Positions 44,010-53,142 of a stretch of 64,000 nt of DNA are shown here, piece after piece. The notes under the pieces are model-generated. The model was not told the DNA's origin. It was given only the letters and a program-made list of their open reading frames with translations, and did not search any database. The position numbers and the translations under genes are program-made. Source of the DNA: Symploca sp. SIO1C2 (GTDB lineage: Bacteria; Cyanobacteriota; Cyanobacteriia; Cyanobacteriales; Coleofasciculaceae); contig JAAHFP010000027.1 of the NCBI GenBank assembly GCA_010672925.1, positions 1-64,000 on the forward strand, read 5' to 3'. Each line of letters opens with the position of its first letter. The stretch's first letter is position 1.

Positions 44010-45530
44010 CTAAGTGGGAAATGGGAGCAACTCAAAGGAAATTGCATCATCTTTTCTGCCTCCACCGCTGCCACTACCGCTGCTTTTTTTTCGGTGACTT
44101 GATTGATTTAAGGAATGAAATTGGAGTGCATAGCTTGGAACCATAGGTTGTAGAAGTTTGGCTAGTAAAGTACTCGCAGCGGTAGGTGAGCCGGTACTAA
44201 GATAGCAGAAGCCAGCTTCAGTCAAAATTTCTGGGTCAAGGAAATTACGACCATCTATAAGTACAGCAGTATTCATCAATTTGGCGAGTTTGGTATAGTC
44301 TAGGTTGTAAAACTGTAGCCAGTCTGTCACTAACACCAAAGCATCACAATTCTGAGCAAGTTGTTCTGGCTCAGTTACGATGGTAATATCGTCAGGAATA
44401 GGTTCTTTACTGGCGTAGGCAACGATTGGATCATAAGCTTTAATATTAGCACCAAAACTTTTTAGTTGTCGAATCAACTCCAGGATGGAGATATCACACA
44501 TGTTGTCGTTGTAAGGATTGAAAGTGAGACCCAGCAAACCAATATTTTTGCCTTTGAGGGTTTCAAGAGCTTGCTGAAGTTTTTCTATAACGAGTAAACA
44601 TTGATGTTGATTATTACCAACCGTAGCTTCGAGTAGTCCAGCATCATAGCCATAGTCATCAGCTAGATCAATTAGAGCAGAGAGGTCTTTGGGAAAATAG
44701 GAACTGCCCCAACTGATACCAGCTTGTAAAAGTTTGTTGCCAATCCAGGAATCGAGTCCAATACCTTTGGCAATATGGTTAACATTAACACCAACGCGAT
44801 CGCAAATATTGGCTACTTCATTGATAAAGCTAATTTTGGTTGCCAGAAAAGCATTAGCAGCATAACTAATCACTTCTGCTGAATTAAGGTCAGTGACGAG
44901 CACATTAACTGGGGGTAAAGTAGCGTCGGCAGCAATTTGCCGCTCAATAATCGGAGCATATAGTTCTTGCATAATCGCAATTGCTCGTTCACTATTGCTA
45001 CCCAAAATAATTCGATCTGGATGGAAGGTATCGTAAACAGCTAAGCCTTCCCGCAAGAATTCCGGATTGCTGACCAGATCAAACTCAGCAGTGACTTCCT
45101 CTTGATTTTGTGCCAATTGATCTAAGATTAGCTGTTGTATCCAATCTCCTGAACCAACAGGTACAGTCGATTTATTCACAATAACTTTATATCCACTCTG
45201 GAGGTGGGCACCAATCTGACGAGCAACAGTTTCAATGTAACCATTGTCACTCTCCCCTTTAGGTAAGGGTGGAGTATCTACAGCAATGAATAAGACTTGA
45301 CCATGATTGATACCAACCTGAAAGTCTTGGGTAAACTCTAGCTTCCCTGACTGTATGGTTGATTGTATAATTGCGGAGAGTCCTGGTTCATAAATAGGAG
45401 ACTTTCCAGATTGCATTAAGGCAATTTTGGCTTCGTTGTTATCTATGCAGATAACATGGTGTCCAATGTATGCCAAACAAGCACCGGTCACTAGACCAGC
45501 ATATCCAGTACCTATAACACAAACACGCAT
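44010..45530 (-). CDS. UDP-glucose dehydrogenase paralogue with lost active-site residues
   Basis: 506 residues, clearly homologous over the whole length to ugd at 22650. NAD-binding MRVCVIGTGYAGLVTGACLA, NKSTVPVGSG and NPEFLREG are kept. But the catalytic Lys is Ser222 (AEVISYAANAF), the nucleophile Cys is Tyr278 (ISWGSSYFPKD), Arg262 is Trp (GLDSWIG), and LTFKPDTDDLRD has become LTFNPYNDNMCD. It also carries a Ser/Gly/Lys-rich tail (SSHRKKSSGSGSGGGRKDD). The frame is unbroken, so it is a pseudoenzyme or has a new role rather than a plain pseudogene. Downstream: glycosyltransferase. Confidence 0.88.
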   Translation of the reverse strand: MRVCVIGTGYAGLVTGACLAYIGHHVICIDNNEAKIALMQSGKSPIYEPGLSAIIQSTIQSGKLEFTQDFQVGINHGQVLFIAVDTPPLPKGESDNGYIETVARQIGAHLQSGYKVIVNKSTVPVGSGDWIQQLILDQLAQNQEEVTAEFDLVSNPEFLREGLAVYDTFHPDRIILGSNSERAIAIMQELYAPIIERQIAADATLPPVNVLVTDLNSAEVISYAANAFLATKISFINEVANICDRVGVNVNHIAKGIGLDSWIGNKLLQAGISWGSSYFPKDLSALIDLADDYGYDAGLLEATVGNNQHQCLLVIEKLQQALETLKGKNIGLLGLTFNPYNDNMCDISILELIRQLKSFGANIKAYDPIVAYASKEPIPDDITIVTEPEQLAQNCDALVLVTDWLQFYNLDYTKLAKLMNTAVLIDGRNFLDPEILTEAGFCYLSTGSPTAASTLLAKLLQPMVPSYALQFHSLNQSSHRKKSSGSGSGGGRKDDAISFELLPFPT

Positions 45531-46288
45531 AGAGATAATACTCCAATAATTAATAAAAATTAATCATCTCTGTACTATGAGCAATTGCTCACAGCAAGTT
45601 ACTGAAAATATGGCTACCCTTGTTTACTTTGCTTCTACTGCTCTCACTGCCTATTGTGATCCAAGAGCTGAGAAATAATGAAGATTAGTTAACTTTAAAA
45701 TATTGGAAGACTTTTTGTTTCCATCTTTAGATTCGCAAGTTGCCATGAGCTGTGCATGAAGCTTTTATGAGAAAAGTTTCATCGTCCCAGTGGCATAGGT
45801 AATTCTCACATCTTGCACCAGTACATAAATACTTAATAGCACTGATCAGTGCAATCAATTTCAATAGGGTGTGGGGTCTAAGGTATAGGGTGTGAGGTAT
45901 CAAGCATTGGTGACAAGTTAAGGCAAAATCGTCGTTGTCAAGGGAGCTGAGGAAGCTGAGGAAGCTGAGGAAGCTGAGGAAGCTGAGGAAGAAAAATACA
46001 ATTTTTCTGACCCCTTAGTCTTTTCATATATAGGTTTTTTTAGTACACAAACACTATATATGGGAGTTGACAAAATGCGCGACCCTTTAACTTGTCACCA
46101 ATGGGTCTCAAGAGTTAGATAAGATAGTCGCCTCAGTTGTTGATTGTAAGTATAAAAAGTTACATAACTACTGCCAAAAATTACGAAAATACCGATTGTG
46201 CCAGTTAGGGTGCGGAAGGTGTGGAGAGATAGACTATGGGACCATTTTAGCTGTGCCGATTTCTATATTGAGAATGTTGAATGTTGAC
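45531..46288. other. Long gap holding a MITE-like element
   Basis: 758 bp without a gene. It holds the element at 45905-46103, a GCTGAGGAA tandem repeat (about 45947-45990) and CTCACATCTTGCACCAGTAC near 45805 that recurs near 56997. Nothing else supported. Confidence 0.6.
45905..46103. mobile_element. MITE-like element with perfect 17-bp terminal inverted repeats
   Basis: CATTGGTGACAAGTTAA at 45905-45921 and its exact reverse complement at 46087-46103. 199 bp, no ORF; the interior carries a GCTGAGGAA array. The ends resemble those of the elements at 51527-51662 and 56544-57339, and a lone end is near 60850-60870. Confidence 0.7.
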
Positions 46289-48133
46289 TCAAGAATTCAA
46301 CATTTGCAACTTATATAAACTGGCATACAAACCATTTTCCTGTAAAAGTTGCTCGTGAGAACCTGACTCTACCAACTGTCCTCGCTTGAGTACTAAAATG
46401 CGGTCTACATCTCGGATCGTAGAGAGACGGTGAGCGATAATAATAGCAGTGCGACTCTCCAATAACCTGTCTAGAGCTTGCTGAATTAAAGCTTCCGTAC
46501 CTACATCTAAACTGGCTGTTGCTTCATCTAGTACTAATATACTAGGATTGCGAATTGCTGCACGGGCAAATGCTAATAATTGCTTTTGACCACCAGAAAG
46601 ATTCGTACCCCGCTCTCGCAGTTGGGTATCATAACCTTGGGGTAACTGTTCAATAAAATCAGCGACATTGGTTACTTTTGCGGAAGTCTGGATTTCTGCC
46701 AAGGAGTAGTTTTCTCCTAAAGCAATATTACTTTTAACATCACCAGCAAAGAGAAACCCATCTTGCAGGATAACACCCATGTAGCGCCGCAGTTGGGCTT
46801 GGGGTAAATCCCGAATATCAATGCCATCTATCAAAATGCGTCCTTTGGTTGGTTCATAAAGACGACAAAGCAGACGAATAATGGAACTCTTGCCTGCACC
46901 AGTAGGTCCGACTAAAGCCACTTTTTCTCCAGGATGAATAGTAAAGTCCAAGTCTTTGAGAACATATTCATCTGGCTTGTAGGCAAACCACACATGTTCA
47001 AAGCGGATTTCTCCGGAGGAGGTAGGGGGAAGATTGCCTAGTTTGAGGTTAAGATGGGCTGCTTCTGAGTCGCGGATTTCAATAGTTTCATCTAGAATTT
47101 CACTAATGCGCTCAACTGCAGTAAACCCAGCTTGGAACATGGTGAATTTTTCCGCAAATTGGCGTAAGGGGTTAAACAAGCGTTGCCCATAGAAGATAAA
47201 AGCAGTTAATGTCCCTATATTGATAGCATCTTGCAGGACAAACACACCACCTACCCATAGCATAGCCGCGATCGCGACCAAAGAAACCCACTCCAAGGTG
47301 GCGGAAACAGCAGAATCGTGAAAGATGGTATTGTTAACCTCATGGACGTAGCGCTGGTTAACAGTCCGAAACATTTCACTGTTGAATTGCTCCCGGCGAA
47401 ACAACTGTACTATATTAATACCGGTAATATTTTCTTGCAGCATCGAGTTGAGCACAGAAAGTTCTTCCCTGGCTTTGTAATTCGCAATGCGATACTGTTT
47501 TTGGAAGTAGATAATTAAACCGGTAATCGGAAATAGCATTAGTACCAAAATCAGCGCCAATTTCCATTGCACTGCAAACATGAAAATGGCAATCACCAGC
47601 ATCGAGAACAAGTCATTGACAATACCAATAGCACCACTAGAGAAGACTAACCCTAAAGCTTCCACATCACTCGTCAGCCGGGTAATCAACTTTCCTACTG
47701 GTGTTTTGTCAAAAAATCGCACTGCTAAGGAGGTAACATGCTCAAATAGATCTTCGCGAATTTGAGCAGTAATGCTTTGTCCTAGTTTTTCCTCTAAGAA
47801 TTTCTGAACAATGGTAAAGACTAATCGAACTAGTATAGTTAGTAGTAGTAAACCACTAAGAACACTGACACCATCGGATAAAGAACGACTTTCCAGAATC
47901 GACCAAGTTGGCTGTTGACGAATAAGAGAAACCGCCTGTCCGATAATTAAGGGTTGAATTGCTCCGGTTACAGATAAGGGTATCAATAAAACGACGGAAA
48001 TCAACAGCAACTTTTTGCTACGACTAGCATAAGGTAACAGTCGCAAGAAGAGTCGCCAGTCATTTGTCGTTTGTTGTTTGTTGTTTGTTGTTGGTTGTTG
48101 GTTGTTTGTTATTTGTTGTTGGTTATTGGTCAT
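46289..48133 (-). CDS. ABC exporter, fused membrane and ATPase domains
   Basis: 614 residues. An N-terminal tail [20 protein letters not shown] is encoded by STRR DNA, then six membrane helices (about 40-330; LLLISVVLLIPLSVTGAIQP first) with FDKTPVGKLITRLTSDVEAL, then ATPase with Walker A GPTGAGKSS, signature LSGGQKQLLAFARA, Walker B ILVLDEATASLD and H-loop AHRLST. MsbA/MdlB type half-transporter acting as a homodimer or with a partner. Substrate unknown. No other in-frame Met precedes the first helix, so translation appears to start in the repeat. Confidence 0.9.
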   Translation of the reverse strand: MTNNQQQITNNQQPTTNNKQQTTNDWRLFLRLLPYASRSKKLLLISVVLLIPLSVTGAIQPLIIGQAVSLIRQQPTWSILESRSLSDGVSVLSGLLLLTILVRLVFTIVQKFLEEKLGQSITAQIREDLFEHVTSLAVRFFDKTPVGKLITRLTSDVEALGLVFSSGAIGIVNDLFSMLVIAIFMFAVQWKLALILVLMLFPITGLIIYFQKQYRIANYKAREELSVLNSMLQENITGINIVQLFRREQFNSEMFRTVNQRYVHEVNNTIFHDSAVSATLEWVSLVAIAAMLWVGGVFVLQDAINIGTLTAFIFYGQRLFNPLRQFAEKFTMFQAGFTAVERISEILDETIEIRDSEAAHLNLKLGNLPPTSSGEIRFEHVWFAYKPDEYVLKDLDFTIHPGEKVALVGPTGAGKSSIIRLLCRLYEPTKGRILIDGIDIRDLPQAQLRRYMGVILQDGFLFAGDVKSNIALGENYSLAEIQTSAKVTNVADFIEQLPQGYDTQLRERGTNLSGGQKQLLAFARAAIRNPSILVLDEATASLDVGTEALIQQALDRLLESRTAIIIAHRLSTIRDVDRILVLKRGQLVESGSHEQLLQENGLYASLYKLQMLNS

Positions 48134-48262
48134 TGGTCATTGGTCACTGGTCATTTGTTGTGTGTCATTTACTATTCATTCTCAATTCTCAATTCTCAAT
48201 TCTCAATTCTCAATTCTCAATTCCCCATTCCCCATTCTCAATTCTCAATTCCCAACATTGTT
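48060..48262. repeat. Three STRR arrays joining ABC exporter and kinase genes
   Basis: TTGTTGTTTGTTGTTTGTTG (48066 on), CATTGGTCATTGGTCAC (48131-48155) and TCAATTCTCAATTC (48180-48250). They encode the exporter's N-terminal tail and touch the kinase stop codon. Confidence 0.9.
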
Positions 48263-49563
48263 CCTCTAAGATCAGCACTATTGAAATTTGTACCTCGGTA
48301 ATCAGCATTCTTGAGAATGGCATTCCTGAGGGTGGCTCCCCGAAGATCTGCTCCTCGAAGATCCGTAGCTGTCAGGTTAACATTTTCTAGGTCAGCACTG
48401 CGAAGATCCGCTCCCCGAAGATCTGCATCAGATAAATCAGCATTCGTTAAATCAACACCTTGCAGCTTAGCATCCCTTAAGTCTACCCCCCTTAAGTCAC
48501 AGCTTGAGCATTGACCAGTTTCGAGCAATTGCTGAAGATCATCTCCAGAATTTGACAGGTTAATAGGGTTTAAGCCGATAGTCAACAATGCAACACCACT
48601 CAGGCTGGCAAGTATCAATTGGGTGAGTTTTCCCCTCAGGAGATTCTCTCTCCATCTAGACCCTGAAGTTCCCACAACCTCAATTGCTTCGAGGGCAGCT
48701 AATGCTGTGGCTGCATTGGGGTAACGATGTGCGAGGTTCGGTGCTACCATTTTTTCGAGCCAGTTGATAAATTGAGGACTTAACTGATCCTCTTGCCTCC
48801 TGCCTCCGGTTCCCCTCCTGGGAGGGGTTAGGGGTGGGTTCTGCCTCCTCCCTTTTTGCACTAAAGGCTTAAAATTGATACGATTCCCCTCATCAATTAA
48901 ATTACCAACCTCTGTAGATTTTGTCTGAGTCAGTAGACAAATCAAGGTTATGCCTAAACTATAGAGGTCAGAAGCCATAGTTAGCTGACGGTTAAACATC
49001 TGTTCCGGAGGCATAAATCCCAATGTGCCTTTCACCACACTGCTAGCCGCCACATCTCCATCCGCTGGACGAGCCAAACCAAAATCTACCAAGTAAACTT
49101 TAATCTTAGGGGAATGCTCGATAAGAAGATTTTCTGGTTTAATATCCCGATGAATGACGGGAGGTACTTGCTGCTGTAGGTAAACTAACACCTCCAAAGT
49201 TGCGATCGCAATCTCTTTAATTTCTTGGGGAGTAAACTGTTGAGGTGTAGCTAAAGAAGGGGCTGGTTTATACTCCTGTACCAAGCAAAAGCCGTCGGGA
49301 GTTTCAAAAGAGTCTAGATATTGGGGAATACTAGGGGAATCTAGCTGTTGTAATAGGGTAATCTCTTGCTCATGAGCCTCATATTCTGACCAACTAGCCC
49401 CAACTTTAGCAAATTGAAACTGCTTAATTACCACCGGCTGCCCACTCTTGATACTAGTTGCCAAGTAAGTAACTCTTCCCCCACCAAGGTTGTGTCCTAA
49501 CTCCCGCTCAATGTAATAGGTTTGTTGTTTGTCATTTGTTGTTTGTTGTTTGTCATTGGTCAT
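48238..49563 (-). CDS. Ser/Thr protein kinase with C-terminal pentapeptide repeats
   Basis: 441 residues. The first 15 residues (MTNDKQQTTNDKQQT) are STRR-encoded. Kinase domain 16-275: LGHNLGGGRVTYLA (Gly loop), PVVIKQF (Lys), VIHRDIKPENLL, VYLVDFGLARP (DFG) and GTLGFMPPEQM. Residues about 240-262 (RQNPPLTPPRRGTGGRRQ) come from an interspersed repeat inserted in frame. One membrane helix follows (LTQLILASLSGVALLTIGL), then LLETGQCSSCDLRGVDL and pentapeptide repeats (ADLSDADLRGADLRSADL). Hanks-type signalling kinase with a repeat domain outside the membrane. Confidence 0.9.
   Translation of the reverse strand: MTNDKQQTTNDKQQTYYIERELGHNLGGGRVTYLATSIKSGQPVVIKQFQFAKVGASWSEYEAHEQEITLLQQLDSPSIPQYLDSFETPDGFCLVQEYKPAPSLATPQQFTPQEIKEIAIATLEVLVYLQQQVPPVIHRDIKPENLLIEHSPKIKVYLVDFGLARPADGDVAASSVVKGTLGFMPPEQMFNRQLTMASDLYSLGITLICLLTQTKSTEVGNLIDEGNRINFKPLVQKGRRQNPPLTPPRRGTGGRRQEDQLSPQFINWLEKMVAPNLAHRYPNAATALAALEAIEVVGTSGSRWRENLLRGKLTQLILASLSGVALLTIGLNPINLSNSGDDLQQLLETGQCSSCDLRGVDLRDAKLQGVDLTNADLSDADLRGADLRSADLENVNLTATDLRGADLRGATLRNAILKNADYRGTNFNSADLRGTMLGIEN
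48807..48843. repeat. CCCCTCCTGGGAGGGG repeat inside kinase gene
   Basis: Same sequence as the intergenic copy at 17380-17411 (palindrome then TTAGGGGTGGGTT), flanked by GCCTCCT heptamers, inserted in frame into the kinase and translated as NPPLTPPRRGTG. Confidence 0.85.
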
Positions 49564-49735
49564 TGGTCATTTGTTGTTTGTCATTGGTCATTGGTCATTG
49601 GTCATTTGTTGTTTATTTCCAATGCCCCATTAGCAATTAGCCATTAGCCATTAGCAATTAACCATTAGCCATTAGTAATTAGCCATTAGCCATTAGCCAT
49701 TAGTAATTAGCCATTAGTAATTAGCCATTATCAAT
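49513..49735. repeat. STRR arrays upstream of the kinase
   Basis: TTTGTTGTTTGTTGTTTG and TCATTGGTCATTGGTCATTG (49513-49612), then an ATTAGCC array (49628-49735, many units). They supply the kinase start codon. Confidence 0.9.
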
Positions 49736-51389
49736 TATCCACTTGTTTAACTAAACGAATAAATTCCGCCCTGTAACCATTTAAATCTTCTGCTTGGGAC
49801 TGATTTGCCAGCTGCAATACTTGCTCAAAATTGGCTGTTCCTTTGTACTGAGAATTTCTCAACACCATACCGAAAGCCGCAACTGCTGCGGAAAACTTAA
49901 AGTTATTCGAGGCATTCTCTAGCTTAACTTCTTGGTCAACTACAGGATAGGTGAGTAATTGAGAGGTAGTTCCTTGGGGCTGTTTGTAACGCAATTTTAC
50001 CTGCATTACATCATTACTGCCATAAATTTCTGAAGACCCAGGATTTTCTTGCTCTTGTGCATCTTCCCCTACTGTTAATTTGACATCACTTTTAACACCA
50101 ACTGGAATAATTTCATAAAGAGCCGTTACTGAATGTCCTGCTCCTAATTCTCCCGCATCTTTAGTATCGTCTTGAAAATCCTGATTCTGCAACCGGCGAT
50201 TTTCATAACCAATTAGACGGTAACCTTGTACTTTAGCTGGGTTAAAAGCTACTTGTATTTTGACATCTTTAGCAATAGTTAACAGAGTGCCCCCCATCTC
50301 CGTCACTAAGACTTTTTTCGCCTCTAGCAGGTTATCAATATAAGCATAATTACCATTACCTTTATTGGCAAGTTTCTCCATTTTGGTATCTTGTAAATTC
50401 CCTGTGCCAAATCCCAAGACGGTAAGAAATACTCCTTCCTCTCGCTTCTGTTCAATCAGTTTTACTAATTCCGCATCACTAGATACCCCCACATTAAAAT
50501 CTCCATCGGTAGCCAGAATTACCCGGTTGTTTCCAGATTCGATAAAGTTTTCTTTCGCGAGTTTGTAGGCTTGTTTAATCCCTTCTCCCCCAGCAGTCGA
50601 ACCTCCAGATTCTAGCTGATTGATTGCGGCTAAAATTTTGTCTTTTTGGTTACCTGGGGTTGGGGGTAAAACTACCCCTGCTGCTCCTGCATAAACCACA
50701 ATGCTAACTTGGTCTTTTTCACTTAATTCATCTACTAGCAAACGGAAAGCAGATTGGAGTAGAGGTAGCTTGTTGCGATCGCTCATGGAACCAGAGACAT
50801 CTAACAAGAATACCAGATTGCTAGGGGGTAAATTTTCCCTGGCAATGTTTTTACCCTGTAAGCCGATGTGGACTAGTTGGTGGGCCGGATTCCAGGGAGC
50901 CTGGGAAATTTCTGTGGTAACGGAGAAGGGGTTATCTCCTTCCGGCTGGGGATATTCGTAGTTAAAATAGTTGATTAGCTCTTCAATACGTACCGCATCC
51001 TGGGGTGGCCGTTGACCTTCATTGATAAACCGGCGCACATTACTGTAGGATGCGGCATCTACATCAATGGCAAAGGTAGATAAGGGTTTGCTGCTCACTT
51101 GGTAAAAAGGATTTTCCTCAATGGGAGCATAGGTTTCACCGCTTTGCTCTTCTGTGAGTTCCCTTTGTAGAAGGGAGGAGTCTTGGGGGGGTTGTGGTTG
51201 GGCAGCTGGTGATGGTTGAGCAGCTTGTGATGTTACTATTTTTTCTTGTGCTCCTCCTTCTGGAGACCCTGCTGAGTTATACGTAGCTTCGTTTCCAGCT
51301 TCACAAGCACCAATTAAAGCGGCTATGCCTAGGATAGCAATTACTCTGAAGGGATAAGAGGATGCGATCGCTTGCTGTATATTTTTCAT
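49731..51389 (-). CDS. VWA-domain lipoprotein (YfbK-like)
   Basis: 552 residues. Signal peptide with lipobox (AILGIAALIGAC, Cys acylated). After a Ser/Gln/Pro linker: the von Willebrand N-terminal domain (NPFYQVSSKPLSTFAIDVDA, AVRIEELINYFNY), a VWA domain with MIDAS LDVSGSM(S) and LATDGDFNVG, and a DUF3520-type C-terminus (YENRRLQNQDF ... FSAAVAAFGMVLRNSQYKG). Metal-dependent adhesion or scaffolding at the envelope is the family expectation. Same strand and next upstream of the kinase. Confidence 0.88.
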   Translation of the reverse strand: MKNIQQAIASSYPFRVIAILGIAALIGACEAGNEATYNSAGSPEGGAQEKIVTSQAAQPSPAAQPQPPQDSSLLQRELTEEQSGETYAPIEENPFYQVSSKPLSTFAIDVDAASYSNVRRFINEGQRPPQDAVRIEELINYFNYEYPQPEGDNPFSVTTEISQAPWNPAHQLVHIGLQGKNIARENLPPSNLVFLLDVSGSMSDRNKLPLLQSAFRLLVDELSEKDQVSIVVYAGAAGVVLPPTPGNQKDKILAAINQLESGGSTAGGEGIKQAYKLAKENFIESGNNRVILATDGDFNVGVSSDAELVKLIEQKREEGVFLTVLGFGTGNLQDTKMEKLANKGNGNYAYIDNLLEAKKVLVTEMGGTLLTIAKDVKIQVAFNPAKVQGYRLIGYENRRLQNQDFQDDTKDAGELGAGHSVTALYEIIPVGVKSDVKLTVGEDAQEQENPGSSEIYGSNDVMQVKLRYKQPQGTTSQLLTYPVVDQEVKLENASNNFKFSAAVAAFGMVLRNSQYKGTANFEQVLQLANQSQAEDLNGYRAEFIRLVKQVDN

Positions 51390-51526
51390 TGTAGGGATAT
51401 TTAAATGCTCTATCCTTAACTTGCCCTACTCTGATAATTATGGAGCATTGGTTACCAAAAATGTAACCGAAAGCGGCGGGAAGTTGATTTCCTAAGGAAA
51501 TAACTAGTGAATTGGGGGCGGTAAAG

Positions 51527-51662
51527 CATTGGTGTAAACTGAAGCTTAGGCATAGTTGCCTAGTTGGATAACCTAACCCACCTTGGATTCAAATCCAAGG
51601 CTAATAGCTTAAGTCCATTAAAATGGACTAGATTTTCGGCTTTATCTTAAGTTGACACCAAT
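51527..51662. mobile_element. MITE-like element, ATTGGTGTMAACT ends
   Basis: 136 bp from CATTGGTGTAAACTGAAGC to CTTAAGTTGACACCAAT. Interior has the hairpin CCTTGGATTCAAATCCAAGG and AAGTCCATTAAAATGGACT. The same parts occur, spread apart, in 56544-57339. Confidence 0.65.
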
Positions 51663-51696
51663 AGTCTGTAGAGATGCAAAGGTTGTCTCTCCAACA

Positions 51697-51785
51697 CCTA
51701 CCACCTAACACCTAACACCTAACACCTAATACCTACCACCTAATACCTAATACCTAACACCTAATACCTAACACCTAACACCTAC
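51697..51785. repeat. ACACCTA heptamer array
   Basis: About twelve units of CACCTAA with variants (TACCTAA, CACCTAC) ending just before the NTPase start codon at 51806. Confidence 0.9.
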
Positions 51786-51805
51786 GCGAAGCGCTATACC
51801 TCACG

Positions 51806-53131
51806 ATGGAGATGACAAACTCTAGGTTAGAATCCTTCCGGACAGCCTTCCAAAACTTACAACTGCTACCCCTGGTCAAACCAGAGGATCTGAAACGCTT
51901 CCGAGTAGAGTATGGGACAGAACTTTTAGAAAAACTAGAGCAGTTAGTTGAAGATTGTTCCCCTCACAATAATAAGATTATTTTTACTGGGCATCGAGGG
52001 TCAGGTAAATCCACATTACTGAGTGAATTTTGTCGTCGCATAGGAGACCGCTATTTTACTGTCTTTTTCTCCATTGCTGATGTGATTGAGATGTCCGATG
52101 TCAATCATGTTAATATTTTGTTTGCTATGGCAGTGCAATTGATGCAAACTGCTGAAGAGCGCCAAGTGAAGATTGGTTCTAAGACAAAAAAAGATTTATA
52201 TAAGTGGTTTAGTAAGCATACCTTTACCGAAAGTAGTGCCCTCGATTCTAGAGTCGAAATCGAATCAGGAGCCGAAGCAAGAGCAGGGGCTTGGTTTGCC
52301 AAATTTTTTGCTAAGATTAAAGCTAACCTGAAAGCAAATTCTGTGATTCGGGAAGAAATTAAGACAGAATTTGCACGGCGAATTTCCGATTTAGTGGACC
52401 GGATTAATGATATTGCGGTGGCTATCGAAGCAGCTTCCGGGCAAAAAGTGCTGGTGGTTATTGATGATTTAGATAAACTGGATTTAGATATTGTTGATCG
52501 CGTTTATCGCAACAATATCAATACTCTATTTCAGCCCTCTTTTCAGATTATCTACACAATTCCGATGGCTGCCACTAGAGATAAGCAACTCAGGGGTATT
52601 CTTCGCAATGCAACCAATAACCAGGTACAGTCAATGTGGGCGATGAAGTTTTTTGCCAGGGGAGCGGATCGAATGCCGGATACAAATCCTGTTCCCCAAG
52701 CTATGGAAGTATTTGAGCAAATTTTGTATAAACGGATGCCTCATCAGTTAATCGAACCAGAGGTTACTCAGAAGCTTATTCTGCAAAGTGGCGGCGCATT
52801 GCGAGAGTTGATTCGATTGGCAAGTCAATGCTGTCAGTTATGTTTAGTCCAGTTGCGACGTACCCCAGACAATCAGGATATCATTGTAACTAAGGAAATT
52901 TTGCAACAAGCTCTGACAAATCTGCGTATTGAGTTTACCGAACCGTTAGGAAAAAACGACTATCAAGTTTTGGCACAAGTTTACAATGATTACGCTCCAG
53001 ATGATGGTATGAATGAGACTTTTTTGGATTTACTGCATAATCTGTATATCCTAGAGTATCGTAATGATGACTTGTGGTTTGGTGTACACCCGATCGTTCA
53101 AGAGATTTTACATAAGCGTGGGTTGATTTAG
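51806..53131 (+). CDS. STAND/AAA-type P-loop NTPase of a conflict-type system
   Basis: 441 residues. After a 60-residue N-terminal helical part (RLESFRTAFQNLQLLPLVKP), Walker A is GHRGSGKST (62-70) and Walker B KVLVVIDDLDKLD (214-226), with a sensor-like strand QIIYTIPMAA. C-terminal helices (RELIRLASQCCQLCLVQLRR) and a winged-helix-like end (YRNDDLWFGVHPIVQEILHK). The layout fits AAA-ATPase/STAND NTPases that act as switches in NTP-dependent conflict systems. Followed by the TPR-array protein (235 bp, same strand). Function in immunity is an inference. Confidence 0.75.
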   Translation: MEMTNSRLESFRTAFQNLQLLPLVKPEDLKRFRVEYGTELLEKLEQLVEDCSPHNNKIIFTGHRGSGKSTLLSEFCRRIGDRYFTVFFSIADVIEMSDVNHVNILFAMAVQLMQTAEERQVKIGSKTKKDLYKWFSKHTFTESSALDSRVEIESGAEARAGAWFAKFFAKIKANLKANSVIREEIKTEFARRISDLVDRINDIAVAIEAASGQKVLVVIDDLDKLDLDIVDRVYRNNINTLFQPSFQIIYTIPMAATRDKQLRGILRNATNNQVQSMWAMKFFARGADRMPDTNPVPQAMEVFEQILYKRMPHQLIEPEVTQKLILQSGGALRELIRLASQCCQLCLVQLRRTPDNQDIIVTKEILQQALTNLRIEFTEPLGKNDYQVLAQVYNDYAPDDGMNETFLDLLHNLYILEYRNDDLWFGVHPIVQEILHKRGLI

Positions 53132-53142
53132 GTGTTAGGTGT

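Larger units (their letters stand above)
51390..51805. other. Repeat-filled gap before the NTPase gene
   Basis: 416 bp holding the element at 51527-51662 and an ACACCTA heptamer array (51697-51783). The NTPase promoter must lie here or inside them; none is recognised. Confidence 0.6.

Noticed and set aside
48064-48390. Hydrophobic Val/Leu/Phe-rich frames on the plus strand (LLLVVGCLLFVVGYWSLV)
   Set aside because: Produced by TTGTTGTTTGTTG and CATTGGTCATT repeats; not membrane proteins.
51560-51640. tRNA-like look of GGTTGGATAACC...ATTCAAATCC
   Set aside because: It is the CCTTGGATTCAAATCCAAGG hairpin of a repeat element; no acceptor stem or anticodon arm can be formed.
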